Made by a program: the position numbers and the translations under genes. The notes under the pieces were generated by a model. It saw only the letters and a list, made by a program, of their open reading frames with translations. It was not told the origin of the DNA and searched no databases. Of a stretch of DNA of 64,000 nucleotides, positions 1-11,147 are shown in pieces. Source of the stretch: Clarkia xantiana subsp. parviflora (taxonomy: Eukaryota > Streptophyta > Magnoliopsida > Myrtales > Onagraceae); contig JAPTYO010000015.1 of NCBI GenBank assembly GCA_036873135.1, positions 2,688,839 through 2,752,838 of the forward strand. The letters are read 5' to 3'. The stretch's first letter is position 1; each line of letters starts with the position of its first letter.

Positions 1-82
1 GGTGACATTTACCCAATTTCTTAGGTAACATATACATATTAATGCGCTCCTAATTACGCCGCCCAATCTCCATATGCTAACA
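1..82 (-). repeat. Cop1 3' LTR, partial
   Basis: This is the outer end of a minus-oriented copia LTR, ending in CATATGCTAACA. It matches the end of the LTR at 20518-21117 closely. The polypurine side (83-105) follows directly and is somewhat mutated compared with the GTGGGAGC seen in other copies. Confidence 0.75.
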
Positions 83-1193
83 GATCCACTCGCAGGAATG
101 GGAGGGTGCCTGTTAATGTATTATTGTCCAAATCGCATCAATATTCCACTCTTCTGATCCTGCCCCTGCTTCCGTATAGTTCATATGTGGTTTTTCGTGC
201 GACCGGCGGATATGACGGGCATCGTGCTACACATCTGTTAGGAGTGTTGTAACGCCCGCGAAACATTGATTCCTTATCTCAAACCAACCTGTTAAAAACA
301 TTAATCTGTTTCGCGTTGTATCCTTGATCAACTGTTAATTCTCCAATTGCCTAGTTTCCACATAGGAATACTTCTCCAGGGCATCCGCACAAGTATTCAC
401 AACCTTCAACTAATATCCGTTTGGTGGCCACCTAGTGAATACAAGAGTCGGTGAATTACAGGTGAACTTGACCATCCCATCGCTCATACCCTTAGTCAAA
501 CTCAACCGGTTTCCAAAGACCTAATAACATGGCCTTTTTTATTCAGCACTGCGCTTATACGCCGGGAAGCAAACATTGAGCCTGACCTTAGGTATGAGTT
601 CTAAGTCCATGAGGATACTTCGGGTGCCTCTTCATAAGGCTCCCAGGATCAATCACACGCTCGAGGTGAAGAAGTTTGCGCCCGTCCGAATCACTAGGAT
701 TCTATCTAGCACAACCGAGCATGACCCCGTGGTCGAACGTGGCACGCGTAGTATAAAGCACGCGTCGATAGCATACTCAAACATCGTCAGGTGTGGGATA
801 TGTCAATGATGCTATCGCAGACTTTCATTTGGCCCAGAATGTGGTTAATGACGAACAGAGCTCATCACCGGCGAAGTGCCAAACGAAAATTATATCTTGT
901 TATTCCGAAACCAAATTATATCAAGTTTCCCAACTGGTTCTTAGCCAGTCTTGCTTCGGAAGAGGTCCACCTCTCCTACAAGACGACCGTGTCCGTGTGA
1001 AAATGCAAGGCCCACATTCGACATAATTTATGCAGAGGATTGCATCCTCCTATGACTTAGTTTATAGACCGTACAATCCGATGTAATCAAACATTATGAC
1101 GTCGATGAATAATCAACTCAAATTGAAATTCTCTCATTTATCAAAATGTAACTTCCAATTCATCAAAATGTTATCACATATTCATGCCCACAT
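83..1193 (-). other. Cop1 3' untranslated region
   Basis: This stretch lies between the RNase H stop and the 3' LTR and has homologues in all copies of the family. It holds no sense-strand gene. On the opposite strand, 576-809 reads as a short frame carrying a version of MSSESMRILRVPLHKAP, which recurs in other copies (see findings). Confidence 0.65.
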
Positions 1194-3290
1194 TTAAACC
1201 CTACGCAATCCAAGCCGTTTCATATGTTTTTCAAATAACTCTCTACGTAATGGTTTAGTTAGTGGTCTGCCACCATATCATCAGTGGGCGAGTATTCTAA
1301 AGTGATTATATTATATTCTACCATAGATTTCGTATAATTATATTTCACATCAACGTGTTTAGTTCTACTAACGTACTTCAGATTCTTTAATGCTACAATC
1401 GCTGCTTGACTGTCAGAGAACACCTTCATAGGTTTATTCCCAACTTCGCCATCAAACATCGCAGTAAGAAGCTCAGTCAGACCGCTTCTTGTGCATTTTT
1501 AGAGAGAGCAACGAATTCCGATTCCATCGTAGACAACGCGACACATGATTGCTTCTTGCTCGTCCATGAAATGGCGGCATTAGCAAGGAGAAACACTCCT
1601 CCTGTGATGGACTTACGATCATCCGGATCGCCACCATGGTCGGCGTCACTGAATCCGGTAAATTCTAACTTCTTGCCCTCATAGCACAGTACGTAGTCGG
1701 CAGTATCTTTCAGATATCGTATGATCCGCTTTACAACTTTTAAATGTTGATAGCAAGGGTCTGATTGGAATCTTGCTACTAGGCCCATAGCGTAACAGAT
1801 GTTTGGCCGAGTGCAAAGCATGTCTTACATAAGTCTCCCAACCATGCTTAAATACTCTGCACTCCTCATTTGTTCACGCTCTTGCTGGTCCTTCGAGCCG
1901 TCGCGTTTTGACAACGCACACCCGAATACTACCGGCGTTTCCACGGGTTTGGCATCCTGTAGTCTAAACCTTTTCAACAGTTTGTTGATGTAGGCTTCTT
2001 GAGATAGACATAACATCCGGATGGCACGATATCTAGAAATTTTAATGCCCAAGATGTACGTAGCCTCTCCAATGTCTTTCATCTCAAATACAGATGCCAA
2101 CCGGGACTTTGATTCATGCATAAAACTCACATCGTTTGCGGAAATGAGTATGTCATCTACGTACAATGTCAATATGACGTACTTAGACCCGGAGGTCTTT
2201 GTATACACGCATGAATCCTCGTGGAGATTCAAGAATCCGTTCCCAACGATTTCCTCGTGGAACCAGCGGTACCATTGTCGAGACGATTGTTTAAGACCGT
2301 AAATGGATCTTTGGAGTTTACTAACTTTACGTTCGTTACCAGGAGTAATGAAACCCTCTGGTTGCTCCATATAGATCTTTTCCTCCAGGTTTCCGTAGAG
2401 GAATGGGGTGTTAACATCCATCTAGTGCAGCTCTAAATCGAGGCATCCGACTAGGGTTAGGATTGCCTTGACTGTGGTGTATCTCACAGTCGGTGAGTAA
2501 GTCTCATCAAAGTCCACTCCATGAAGTTGGGTGTATTCTTTCGCAACTAGTCGAGCTTTGTATAGCTCGACATTTGCATCTGCAGTAAGTTTAAGTTTCA
2601 GAACCCACTTCGCCCCTATGACCCTGCAGTTAGAAGGTAAATAAACTAAAGACCATACAGAATTGGCTTTCATTGAGGCGATATCTTCCTCCATTGATTT
2701 TCTCCATTCCTTCGCTCGAGGTCCTTTCAACGCTTGTTGAACCGTCTCTGGTTCGTCAACAAAAGATAGGGTGAATATTTCACCTTTCTCGATGTGATAC
2801 TTCATAGGATAATTTCGGTGCCTTTGACTTCGTCTAGCCTCGTTTATTCCATCCTGAGTCTGAACATTGCTCCCACTCGGAATAATTCTTTCTATCGGAG
2901 CATCACTCCCACTGGGAACAAGGGCGGTGCTGGAACCTTGGCCTACTACTTTTCTTGGACGACCTCTCGGTCTCGGAACCAATTTTGTTAACACACTCCA
3001 ACTGGGAACAATGGGTAGTTGTGGCATTATTGGATTTACATCCAGCGGTCCAGCAACGTGATTATCAGGTTCAACTTGTTTCGCACCTGCAGCAACAGTG
3101 ATTTATGTGGTAGGATTGTGTCCTCCCACTGGATTTATTATAAAAATGTCCCCATCTTCATTTACCATTTCATTCACTTGCGTTGCTGCCTCAAATCTCC
3201 CACTCGTAGTAAGTGGGACCTGATTATCATCATTATCCTACTCCTATTTGATCAAGACTTTGTCTGTTATCTCACCAAGCGTTGAAAATT
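1194..3290 (-). pseudogene. Cop1 copia RT-RNase H (broken)
   Basis: This is a reverse transcriptase plus RNase H cassette preceded by a hydrophilic linker with repeated PSGS motifs (about 2780-3290). RT starts near 2720 (KEWRKSMEEDIASMKANSVW), continues through KARLVAKEYTQLHGVDFDE, and has the catalytic LYVDDIL box. RNase H shows SDADHGGDPDDRKS, the SWTSKKQSCVALSTMESEF segment and a final ADHxL-type tail ending in a stop at 1194-1196. A stop codon replaces Gln just before MDVNTPFLYGNLEE, and frames change near 1825 and 1477. No protease or integrase motif is seen upstream. The domain order fits the copia RVT_2 family; function is lost in this copy. Confidence 0.85.
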
Positions 3291-4454
3291 CGTCCTCAAG
3301 GTGTGTAACGTCTCATGTTCGACCACGGCACCATTACTACAAGCTAATTTAAACATGTATCCTCTAAGAGTAGTTACCATACTCTCGGTCCAAATACTTG
3401 TTTAATGCGCATGTTAATGTCGCATGATGATAAGAATTAATTCATTATCATTCCTTTTAGCTTTTATGGCGTCGTGTTTGACCGATTTTGTCGATGAAGT
3501 CTGTTATCAATGCAAATGTCTTGCCAAACGTCTCGCTCATGGAATTTAGTGAGAGAGTCATTTTACCGACATCATCATTTTCATTGGCTAATTCATCCCA
3601 AAGGCTTGGTCATCTTTGAACTGTGCATTGGGCTTTCACCTTATGCGAGAGTTTATACTTTAAGAGTTCGTGGTAGCTTGTCAAGCATACATCTTTTCAT
3701 CGTGTAAGCATTGAATGAATTATTCCCAAAAGGAGGGAGGCCAATGAAAAATTCAACATTAAAACACTTCATCATTAAAACCGTACTTTGAAAACGATGT
3801 GTTCCCTCTTTCGAGGTACACGCGCCTGTGGCGCCTATTCCAGGTGTAACCCATGGTTTAAGTCATTTCATTTCAAAATTCAATTTAATTTAATCCAATC
3901 GGTGTCAAACATGTTCATCATTACAGAATTTATCATATAATGGAATACTAACAAATAAGAAAGAAATAAATTAGTCTATCCTTAGAACTACGCAATCGAT
4001 GGATATTAATGGTATTATTAATGGTATTTCGATGTTCCGCGATATTTAGATGAATGAGTGTGAGTATTCATGTTTGATCCGACCATCTTGGTGGATATTT
4101 TGGTTTTAACTTCATTTCGGATCGATCCCATTTTATTGGGTTGTTTAATTTTGATAAGTAGGTCTCATTTCAAATCGAATGGAAACTACTTTATTCAATA
4201 ATTATGAATCTTAAACCAACCAAAAATTCAAACATTAAATGAACAAATAGGAAATCCATCAACAACAATAATAAGGTTTATGATCATATAATGAAGTCTC
4301 AATGAAGGTAAGATAGACAAGCAGTCACGACCACGTTCAGCATTCTACCTGAAAAGAATTCACAAGTGAATTTGATCAGATGTCTTGCATCAAATAAAAC
4401 GTCTTTGAGTTATATATTTGTGGTAAACGAGGCGTACCTATTAGGGCACGCGAA
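3291..4454 (-). other. Cop1 spacer between gag and RT, no gene seen
   Basis: Full copia elements carry protease and integrase here. I see no aspartyl-protease DTGA/DSGA motif, no HHCC finger and no D-D-E integrase core on the minus strand. The stretch is shared with Cop4 (24061-25260) and less closely with Cop7, so its non-coding state is a family trait rather than one local deletion. Confidence 0.6.
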
Positions 4455-5108
4455 TCAACAGTGATTTGCATCGGTACATCGTTTAGACTTTTTATTGCAG
4501 GGTTTAGCCAAGCATTTCCGAAGACCATCGAATCTGTCATCGGTTGTCTCGGGTTCTTTGAAGGTCGTTCCTTCCTCATGGCTGGCTTCGTATAGATATG
4601 TGATTTTCTTAATCGATGTGATTAGACGTGTAAGTCCATTATTGTCAGCAAACCATGATAGAGGAAACATCTTCATTACTTTCTGAGCTCTTGTCCATAC
4701 GTCTACTTCGTCAGCGGGATCATGAGCGGCTATAACGCCGCCGTCACTGCATAGAATACTATAGTATTCTGCCATAAGGTCTTTTGCTTTAGCGGCCTTT
4801 CTTCCCCCATAGCGGAGGTGAATGGCACACCAAAGATGCAATGCGCTGCCCTCAATAAACTCCTCATCTGCTTCATCTGACAGTTTCGAGTAAATTAATT
4901 CCCGTCTTGTCCGATCATTCCTCAACATTTTCTTGCTGTTGTAGGGGTATGGAATTCCATATTCGTCCGTTTCGATTCTTTTTGCTTTTGGATTGATTCG
5001 ATCATCAACATTCGCAGCAATAAGGAGTTCCTCAACACTATCTTTCCATTCATCATAATTCATACCATCAATTTTGCGAGGTACATAAAAGCGTACTGAC
5101 CCAGCCAT
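4455..5108 (-). CDS. Cop1 gag-like protein, type B (no zinc knuckle)
   Basis: An uninterrupted 217-residue frame starting MAGSVRFYVPRKIDGMNYDE. The N-terminal DGMNYDEW...VEELL pattern and the later RxLIYSKLSDE...ALHLWCAIHLRYG pattern resemble the N-terminal helices of plant copia Gag proteins (UBN2-like class). There is no CCHC knuckle and no fusion to pol. I chose the start at 5108 because Cop7 has the same MAGSVRFY start at 41493; an in-frame ATG lies 24 bases further upstream. Cop7 (41493-42089) and, heavily decayed, Cop3 (near 17300-17640) carry the same protein. The likely role is particle assembly or RNA binding, but only distant Gag similarity supports this. It is the only intact gag in the window. 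Confidence 0.55.
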   Translation of the reverse strand: MAGSVRFYVPRKIDGMNYDEWKDSVEELLIAANVDDRINPKAKRIETDEYGIPYPYNSKKMLRNDRTRRELIYSKLSDEADEEFIEGSALHLWCAIHLRYGGRKAAKAKDLMAEYYSILCSDGGVIAAHDPADEVDVWTRAQKVMKMFPLSWFADNNGLTRLITSIKKITYLYEASHEEGTTFKEPETTDDRFDGLRKCLAKPCNKKSKRCTDANHC

Positions 5109-5159
5109 GAAAACTAACACATTGATAATCATGCATAATCAGGGAGATAATAACATTTT

Positions 5160-5830
5160 GAGAAAGAATTGCATACATCAGATATCTATTAAAATGGATA
5201 CGACAAATAATGATTCCTCAGCCATCTAAACCAACCGACCGGCAGTAAACCGAGGGAAGGGGGTTCGTGAAAGAGTTCACATTACCGTCGTTTTCAATCC
5301 AATAGATCAGTCTCTTAAAAACAATTTTATTTGCAAATTACAGGAACGGGAACTTTGAAATAAGCATACTCGATCTTGGCTTTCCCAAGGCCCTTTTGTA
5401 TTTAAAAATTGTTCCGATGAACTTACGCATGCCTATATGACACAAGACGCGTAAGCATGTATGTGGTATGAATGATGAATGTTACTAGCATATGATAATT
5501 TGCATGGATTGTAGAATTGTGTATGCATGAGTGAATTCATCGGAATGATTTTTCCAAAACAAAAAGGGCCTTGGGAAAGCCAAGATCGGGTACGCTTATT
5601 TTAAAATTCCCGTTCGGGTAATTTGAGATTTAAACCGTTTTTAATAGACTGATCTATTGGATAGAAGACGACAATAGTGTGAACTCTTTCACAGCCATCT
5701 TCCATTGGTTTACTAGTGGTCGGTTGCTTTAGATGACTGAGGAATCACTATCTGTCGGACTCTATCTTAATAGATATTTGATGTATGCAATTCTTTCTCA
5801 AAATGTTATTGTCTCTCTGATTTTGCTTGA
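5160..5830. repeat. Inverted repeat at the Cop1/Cop2 head-to-head junction
   Basis: The leader just upstream of gag in Cop1 (minus) faces the same leader segment of Cop2 (plus). CTTGGCTTTCCCAAGG at about 5377 is mirrored by CCTTGGGAAAGCCAAG near 5570, and the shared gag-proximal segments CATACATCAGATATCTATTA and TAATAGATATTTGATGTATG flank it. The arms are about 250-270 bp with about 160 bp between. Neither element has a 5' LTR at the junction (about 5445). Confidence 0.75.
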
Positions 5831-5847
5831 TCATCGATGTGTTAGTC

Positions 5848-6721
5848 ATGGCTGCGATCAACAATGTGATCTCCCAAATGAATAAGGGAGTAAGATTGAA
5901 CAACAATAATTATAAGATCTGGAATAAGCGCGCAATGATGGTGTTCACTGAAATGAGATGCTTGGAGCACTTGACCACGAAGAAATTCAGGCCAGAGGGA
6001 GACCTCACGACTGAATTGGAGAAAATCCATGATGAATGGGATCCAAAGGATCAAGAGTTTTGTTCCGCCTTGTTGTCACTGCCGGAGGATGACATACTTT
6101 ATGGGTATACGATCACTATGATCTGCCATGGACTTGTGGGATGGTCTTAAGGCAGGGTTAGCTGTTTACACCACAGCCCAGAAGCAATCGTTAAACATCG
6201 CTTTAGACTCATATAAAATGAATCCAAAGCACACAATGAAGAAGCATCTTAGACATATGTCTAACATGCTTGCTGAACTCAAGGAGGCAGGAGAGATCCT
6301 GACCGACGAACAAAAGGTCCAATGTGTGATTCGTTCTTTGCCTGACTCTTGGAATAGCATGAAACTGCACCTTACCAATGCCACTCGACTTGATAACCTC
6401 GAGAAAGTGAGAGTTCACCTCGAGCTGGAGGAGGATCGTCTCAAGGATGAAAAGCCGAGAGCGGAAATGCATCTAGCATCCTCGAATCTAGCTGAGTAAA
6501 AGGGCAAGCGCAAGAGGAAGGGAAAGAACCTTCAGGTCAAGGCTGATAAGCCACTAGCTCCAACGTCTCAGAAGAAGTTCAAACGAAAGAAATTCGGAGG
6601 CAAGAAAGCCAAAGAAAAACAAAGACGCAAAGAGGAAACTCGAACGTGTTTTAGGTGTGGCGTGAAAGGACACTTTGCTGTTGCCTGCACAAATCCTCCT
6701 AAGTTACGTGCAGAAGAATAA
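5848..6721 (+). pseudogene. Cop2 gag, type A with CCHC knuckle (broken)
   Basis: Gag of the copia UBN2 type. It begins MAAINNVISQMNKGVRLNNN, has YKIWNKRAMMVF near residue 27, the core MSNMLAELKEAGEILTDEQK and LPDSWNSMKLHL, a Lys-rich stretch, and the knuckle CFRCGVKGHFAVAC close to the end, followed by RAEE and a stop. The start at 5848 is preferred over the in-frame ATG at 5827 because Cop6 starts at the same point. Breaks are a frameshift near 6105 and a stop replacing a sense codon at about 6497. The stop right after the knuckle is shared with Cop6 and Cop8, so gag was a separate gene in the family and not fused to pol. Confidence 0.85.
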
Positions 6722-7900
6722 TGATAAACTCATAAGTTCTTCAAGAACTCCTCAAGAGTAATTCAAATTACCTTTTTGAATTACAGAACCGAGAAGGAGA
6801 ACAAGCACAAACCTGAGGAACTTGTCCCCGAGTCTTAAAGATTGAAAGACTTTATCTTTATTTTCTTTGCAAAATTGAACCTCTTCATAATTTTCAGTTT
6901 AAACATACTTTATAATAATAATGTTCCTTGAAACATAGGAAACGTTATATTTAGATTACTTGACAACTGCTTGAATAAAGTATTGATTATTATTCCTCGA
7001 GCTATTCGATCCTTTTAATTATCTGTTTAATGCATTGCGTACATATTAATTATAAATTTTCTTTTATTATTATCACTCCATTGAATGAAATAAACTGTAA
7101 TGATAATCATGTTTGAAACAGTTAAAACCGATTAAATAGAATTAAATTCAGAAATGAAACGATTTAATCAAGGGTATAACCCCAGAGTAGATTGCGCAAC
7201 ACGCAAGTTGACCTCGATAGACGGAACACATCGTTTCATTACATGAGTTTAATATTGAAGTATTTATATGACGACGTGTTGAATTTTCGTTTGCGCTCCT
7301 TCGAAAATATGACTTATTTATAACTTTTACATCGGTAGAGGCTTCGGAGACTGCCACAAACTTGTAAAAGTATCAGCTGACGAACAAGGTGAAAACCTAA
7401 AACGCTCAGTTTGGAGTTGGATAAAATCTCTGAGATAAGTCGGCAAACGAAGAAGGATCAAGTCAGTTAAATGATTTTCCTTCCAGAAGCCTTGAACGAT
7501 ATGTCAGGCTAGGCATTCAAATAAAATGACACACTTCAAGAGACACAGTTTATACATACATAATGTTAGAGTCGTTCTATCAGAAGTTCCCTATTGGATG
7601 ATGAAAGATGATTCACATAAATCTAAAACTATGTTTCAATTAATATCGGTAAGGTACGTCGCCACTATAGCTGATGAGTGATAATGAGTTAAATTGTATC
7701 ACCATGTGACATTAATTTGCGCAACAAAACACGTATTTAGGACAAGAGTACGCCAATTACTCTTAGAAAATACATGTTTACAGCTTGGATTGTTAAATGG
7801 TACCGTGGTTGAACATGAGACATTACATCACTAAGAGGGCAAATTTTTTTTCCAAATGTATGAATAGGTTCAATCAACATAGTCATGATCAAAACGTAGT
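6722..7900 (+). other. Cop2 gag-RT spacer, no gene seen
   Basis: This AT-rich stretch takes the place where protease and integrase are expected. It is conserved in Cop6 (36401-37580) and Cop8 (about 62300-63340). No sense-strand domain is recognisable. An antisense frame at 7148-7357 (starting MAVSEASTDV) recurs at 36830-37039 in Cop6. Confidence 0.6.
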
Positions 7901-10011
7901 AGAATAACGATGACAATCAGGTCCCACTTAATTTGAGTGGGAGAGATTTGAACCAGCAACTCAAGTGAATTACATGGTAAATGTGAATGAGGAAATTTTC
8001 ATAGTAAATCCAGTTGGGAGGAATAAACCCTACCACAAGTGATCACTGTTGCTGTTGGGACAAATCAAGTCGAACCTGATGGTCAAAATTGCTGAACCAA
8101 GAATGACACAACTACCTATATTACACATTGTTCCCAGTGGGAGTGATCCAACCATACTTGGTTCCAGATTCTAGTGATCAAGGAATGCATCTCGGAAGTA
8201 AAACCCCGAGACCAAGAGGTTGTAATAGGACAGTTATAGGTCAAGGTTCTAGCACTGTTATTGTTCCCAATAGAGACGATACTCCGACAAGAAGCATTGT
8301 TCCGAGTGGGAGAATTATTCCCAATAGAAATGATGCTACGATAAGAAGCGTTATTCCGAGTGGGAGAAAAGATCAGAATAATTAGTGGGACTCATAATGC
8401 CTAAACGAGAGTCAAAAGCAAGTATCCCATTGAGCAAGGTGAAAACCCCGCTCAAGCTGTTGGCAAGCACTGGAAAGACCTCAAGTGGAGAAATGGAAAG
8501 AAATAATAAATGAGAGAGATTGCCTAAATGAAAGACATTATAGTCTATAGTTGATTTACCTATTAACCATAGGGGCATAAGGATTAGGTTAGCCCTGAAA
8601 GAAAGCTCACCACTGATGGAACAAGTCGGAGAACCCGACTCATTGCAAAATGTCTTACCCTATGCTTCACGGAGAGGACTTTGATAAGAGAAACTCAATG
8701 ACTGTGCGTAAAACCAAGGTTAAGGCCATTCATGGTCCTGGTCGCAAGTCTCGATCACGAGCTGCACCGAAGGAATGTTAAGACCGCATTCCTCTACAGA
8801 TTCCTGGAGGAAGAGATCTACATGGAGCAAACAGAGGGTTTAGTTACTCCTGGTAACGAACGTAAAGTTTGTAAACTCCAAAAAGGTTCTTCTACGGTCT
8901 TATACAGTCGTCACGGCAATGATACCGCAGATTCCACGAGGAAATCGTAGGAAACAGATTAGTGAATTTTCACAAGAATCCGTTCATGTATTATAAGACC
9001 TCCGAGTCTAAGTATGTCATCTTAACCTAGTAAGTGGACGACATAATCATTGCCGCAAACGACATGAGTTTCATGAATAAGTCAAAGTTCTGGTTGGCAT
9101 CTGTATTTGAGACGAAAGACACGGGAGAGGCCACGTACATCTTAGGCATTAAAACTGCCAGAGATCGGGCTACCCAGGATTTATGTCTATCTCAAGAAGC
9201 CTATATCAACGAGCAGTTGAAAGTTGGTTCAGATTACAGGATGCCAAACCCGTGGATGCGCCGGTGGTATTTGGGTGCACACTGTTGAATCATGACAGCC
9301 CCAAGAACCCGGCAGAGCGTGAACAGATGAAGGGTGCAGAGATTTTAAGCATGGTTGGCATTTCGATATACACCGTGCAAAAAACCCATCTGAATATCTG
9401 TCACGCCGTGGGCCTAGTAGCACGTTTCCACTTAGATCTTAGCTATCAAAATTTTAAAGACTGTAAAACGAATTATTAGTTATACCTAATTCGTTATCCG
9501 AAAGGTACTGTCGACTATGCTCTGTCCTATGAGGGCGGGAACTTAGAATTGACCGGTTACAGTGACGTCGACCATGGTGGCTATCCGGATGTTCCTAGGG
9601 GGAGTATTTCTCCTTGCTAATGCCGCCATTTCATGGACGAGCAAGAAGCAAACCTTTGTCGCGCTAACAACAAAGGAATCAGAATTCTATGCTCTCTCTA
9701 AGAATGCACAAGAAGTAGTCTGGCTGAAAAGGCTTCTTACTGCGTTGCTTGGTAGTGACTTCAGAAGTAAACCTGTAAAGGTGTTCTCCGACAGTCAGGC
9801 AGCTGTTGCGGCAGGTAAGAATCCGAAGTACCATAGTAGGAGAAACCACATTGATGTGAAATATTTTTATTCTAAATCGATGGTAGAAGACAATATAATC
9901 ACTATGGAATACTTGACCGCTGATAATATGATTGCAGACCCATTAACTAAGCCACTACGCAGGGAGATATCCGAAAAGCATGTAAAACTGCTTGGATTGC
10001 GCAGGGTTTAG
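7901..10011 (+). pseudogene. Cop2 copia RT-RNase H (broken)
   Basis: The linker runs from about 7901 (its PSG-type repeats show at 8128-8385). RT parts are at 8730-8950 ([24 protein letters not shown]) and 9034-9480, where the catalytic box reads WTT-type decay: a stop precedes VDDIIIAAND. RNase H at 9562-10011 is the best part: FLLANAAISWTSKKQ, VALTTKESEF, KVFSDSQAAVAAGKNPKYHS and the tail ADPLTKPLRREISEKHVKLL with a stop at 10009-10011. The SDAD segment is damaged by a deletion near 9590. At least four frame changes or stops are visible. Confidence 0.85.
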
Positions 10012-11147
10012 AAATGGCATGTATCTGTGATAACATTTAGATATTAGAAAGTTACATTTTGTAAGCGAAAGAATTGCAACTGAGTTTATGATCCATTGGC
10101 GTCATAATGTTTTGATTACATCAAATTTACGGTCTATGAATTGAGTCGTAGGAGGACGCAATCCTCTGCCAAAACTATGTCGAATATGGTCCTTACCTAG
10201 TCACACAGGTACGGTCGTCTTGCGGTGGAGGAAGGCCTCCACCATGCAAGTCTGGCTAAGAATCAGGGGCAGAAACCTGATTGAGCAGAATGATTATCTA
10301 TTGTTGAAGTAACTCAACGTGATTCTCGTTCTGCAGATTGCTGTGATGAATTTCGCTCGTCATAAATCCACATTCTGGGCCGGATGAAAATCTGTGATAG
10401 CATGATTGACATGTCCCATTCCTGTTAACCCAAAAGGTTCAGGCATGCTATCAACGCGTGCTTCATACTACGCGTGCCATGTACAACCACGGGGTCACAA
10501 CTCAGTTGTGCTAGGAAAAGAATCCTCGTGATTCTGGTAGGCGCAAACTTCTTCACCTCGAGCGTGTGACTGATCCCGGGAGCCTTATGAAGAGGCACCC
10601 AAAGTATCCTCATGGACTCAGAACTCATACCTAAGGTCAGGCCCAATGCTCGCTTCCCGGCGTACGAGCGTAGTTCTGAACAAAAAGGCCCAGTGACCAC
10701 ATGTTTGGAACCAGTTGGGTTTGACTAAGGGTATGAGCGATGGGGATGGTCAAGTTCACCTATAATTCACCGAATCTTGTATTCACTAAGGTTGAAACCA
10801 ACCGGATATTAGTTGAAGGTTGTAAATACTTGTACGGATGCCTTCGGGAAGTGTTCCTATGTGAAAACTAGGCAAATGGAGAATTATCAGTTGATCTAGG
10901 ATACAGCGCGGTACAATATAAAATGTTGTTTATAACAGGTTGATTGGAGAAATACTCCAATCGTATCCGCCGGCGCTACAATACTTCTAATAGATGAGTA
11001 GCACAATGCCCGTCGTATCCGCCGGTCGCACGGCAAACCTCTTATGAACTATTTAGAAGCGCGGAGCAGATCAATGGGGAGAAATTTTAATGCGGATTTG
11101 GAAAACAATACATTAACAGGCACCCTCACATTCCGGCGAGTGGGAGC
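10012..11147 (+). other. Cop2 3' untranslated region with polypurine end
   Basis: Non-coding on the sense strand. An antisense frame at 10425-10700 starts MVTGPFCSELRSYAGKRALG and carries MSSESMRILWVPLHKAPGI. The region ends in GCGAGTGGGAGC (11136-11147), the polypurine tract directly before the LTR. Confidence 0.65.
10425..10700 (-). other. Conserved antisense frame in the Cop2 3' region
   Basis: A 91-codon frame opposite to the element. Close counterparts sit at 576-809 (Cop1), 26331-26597 (Cop5) and 48419-48655 (Cop6), sharing GKRALSLTLGMSSES-like and VKKFAP sequence. I do not recognise any domain. It may be a chance frame kept by descent of the DNA, or a small antisense product. Confidence 0.3.
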
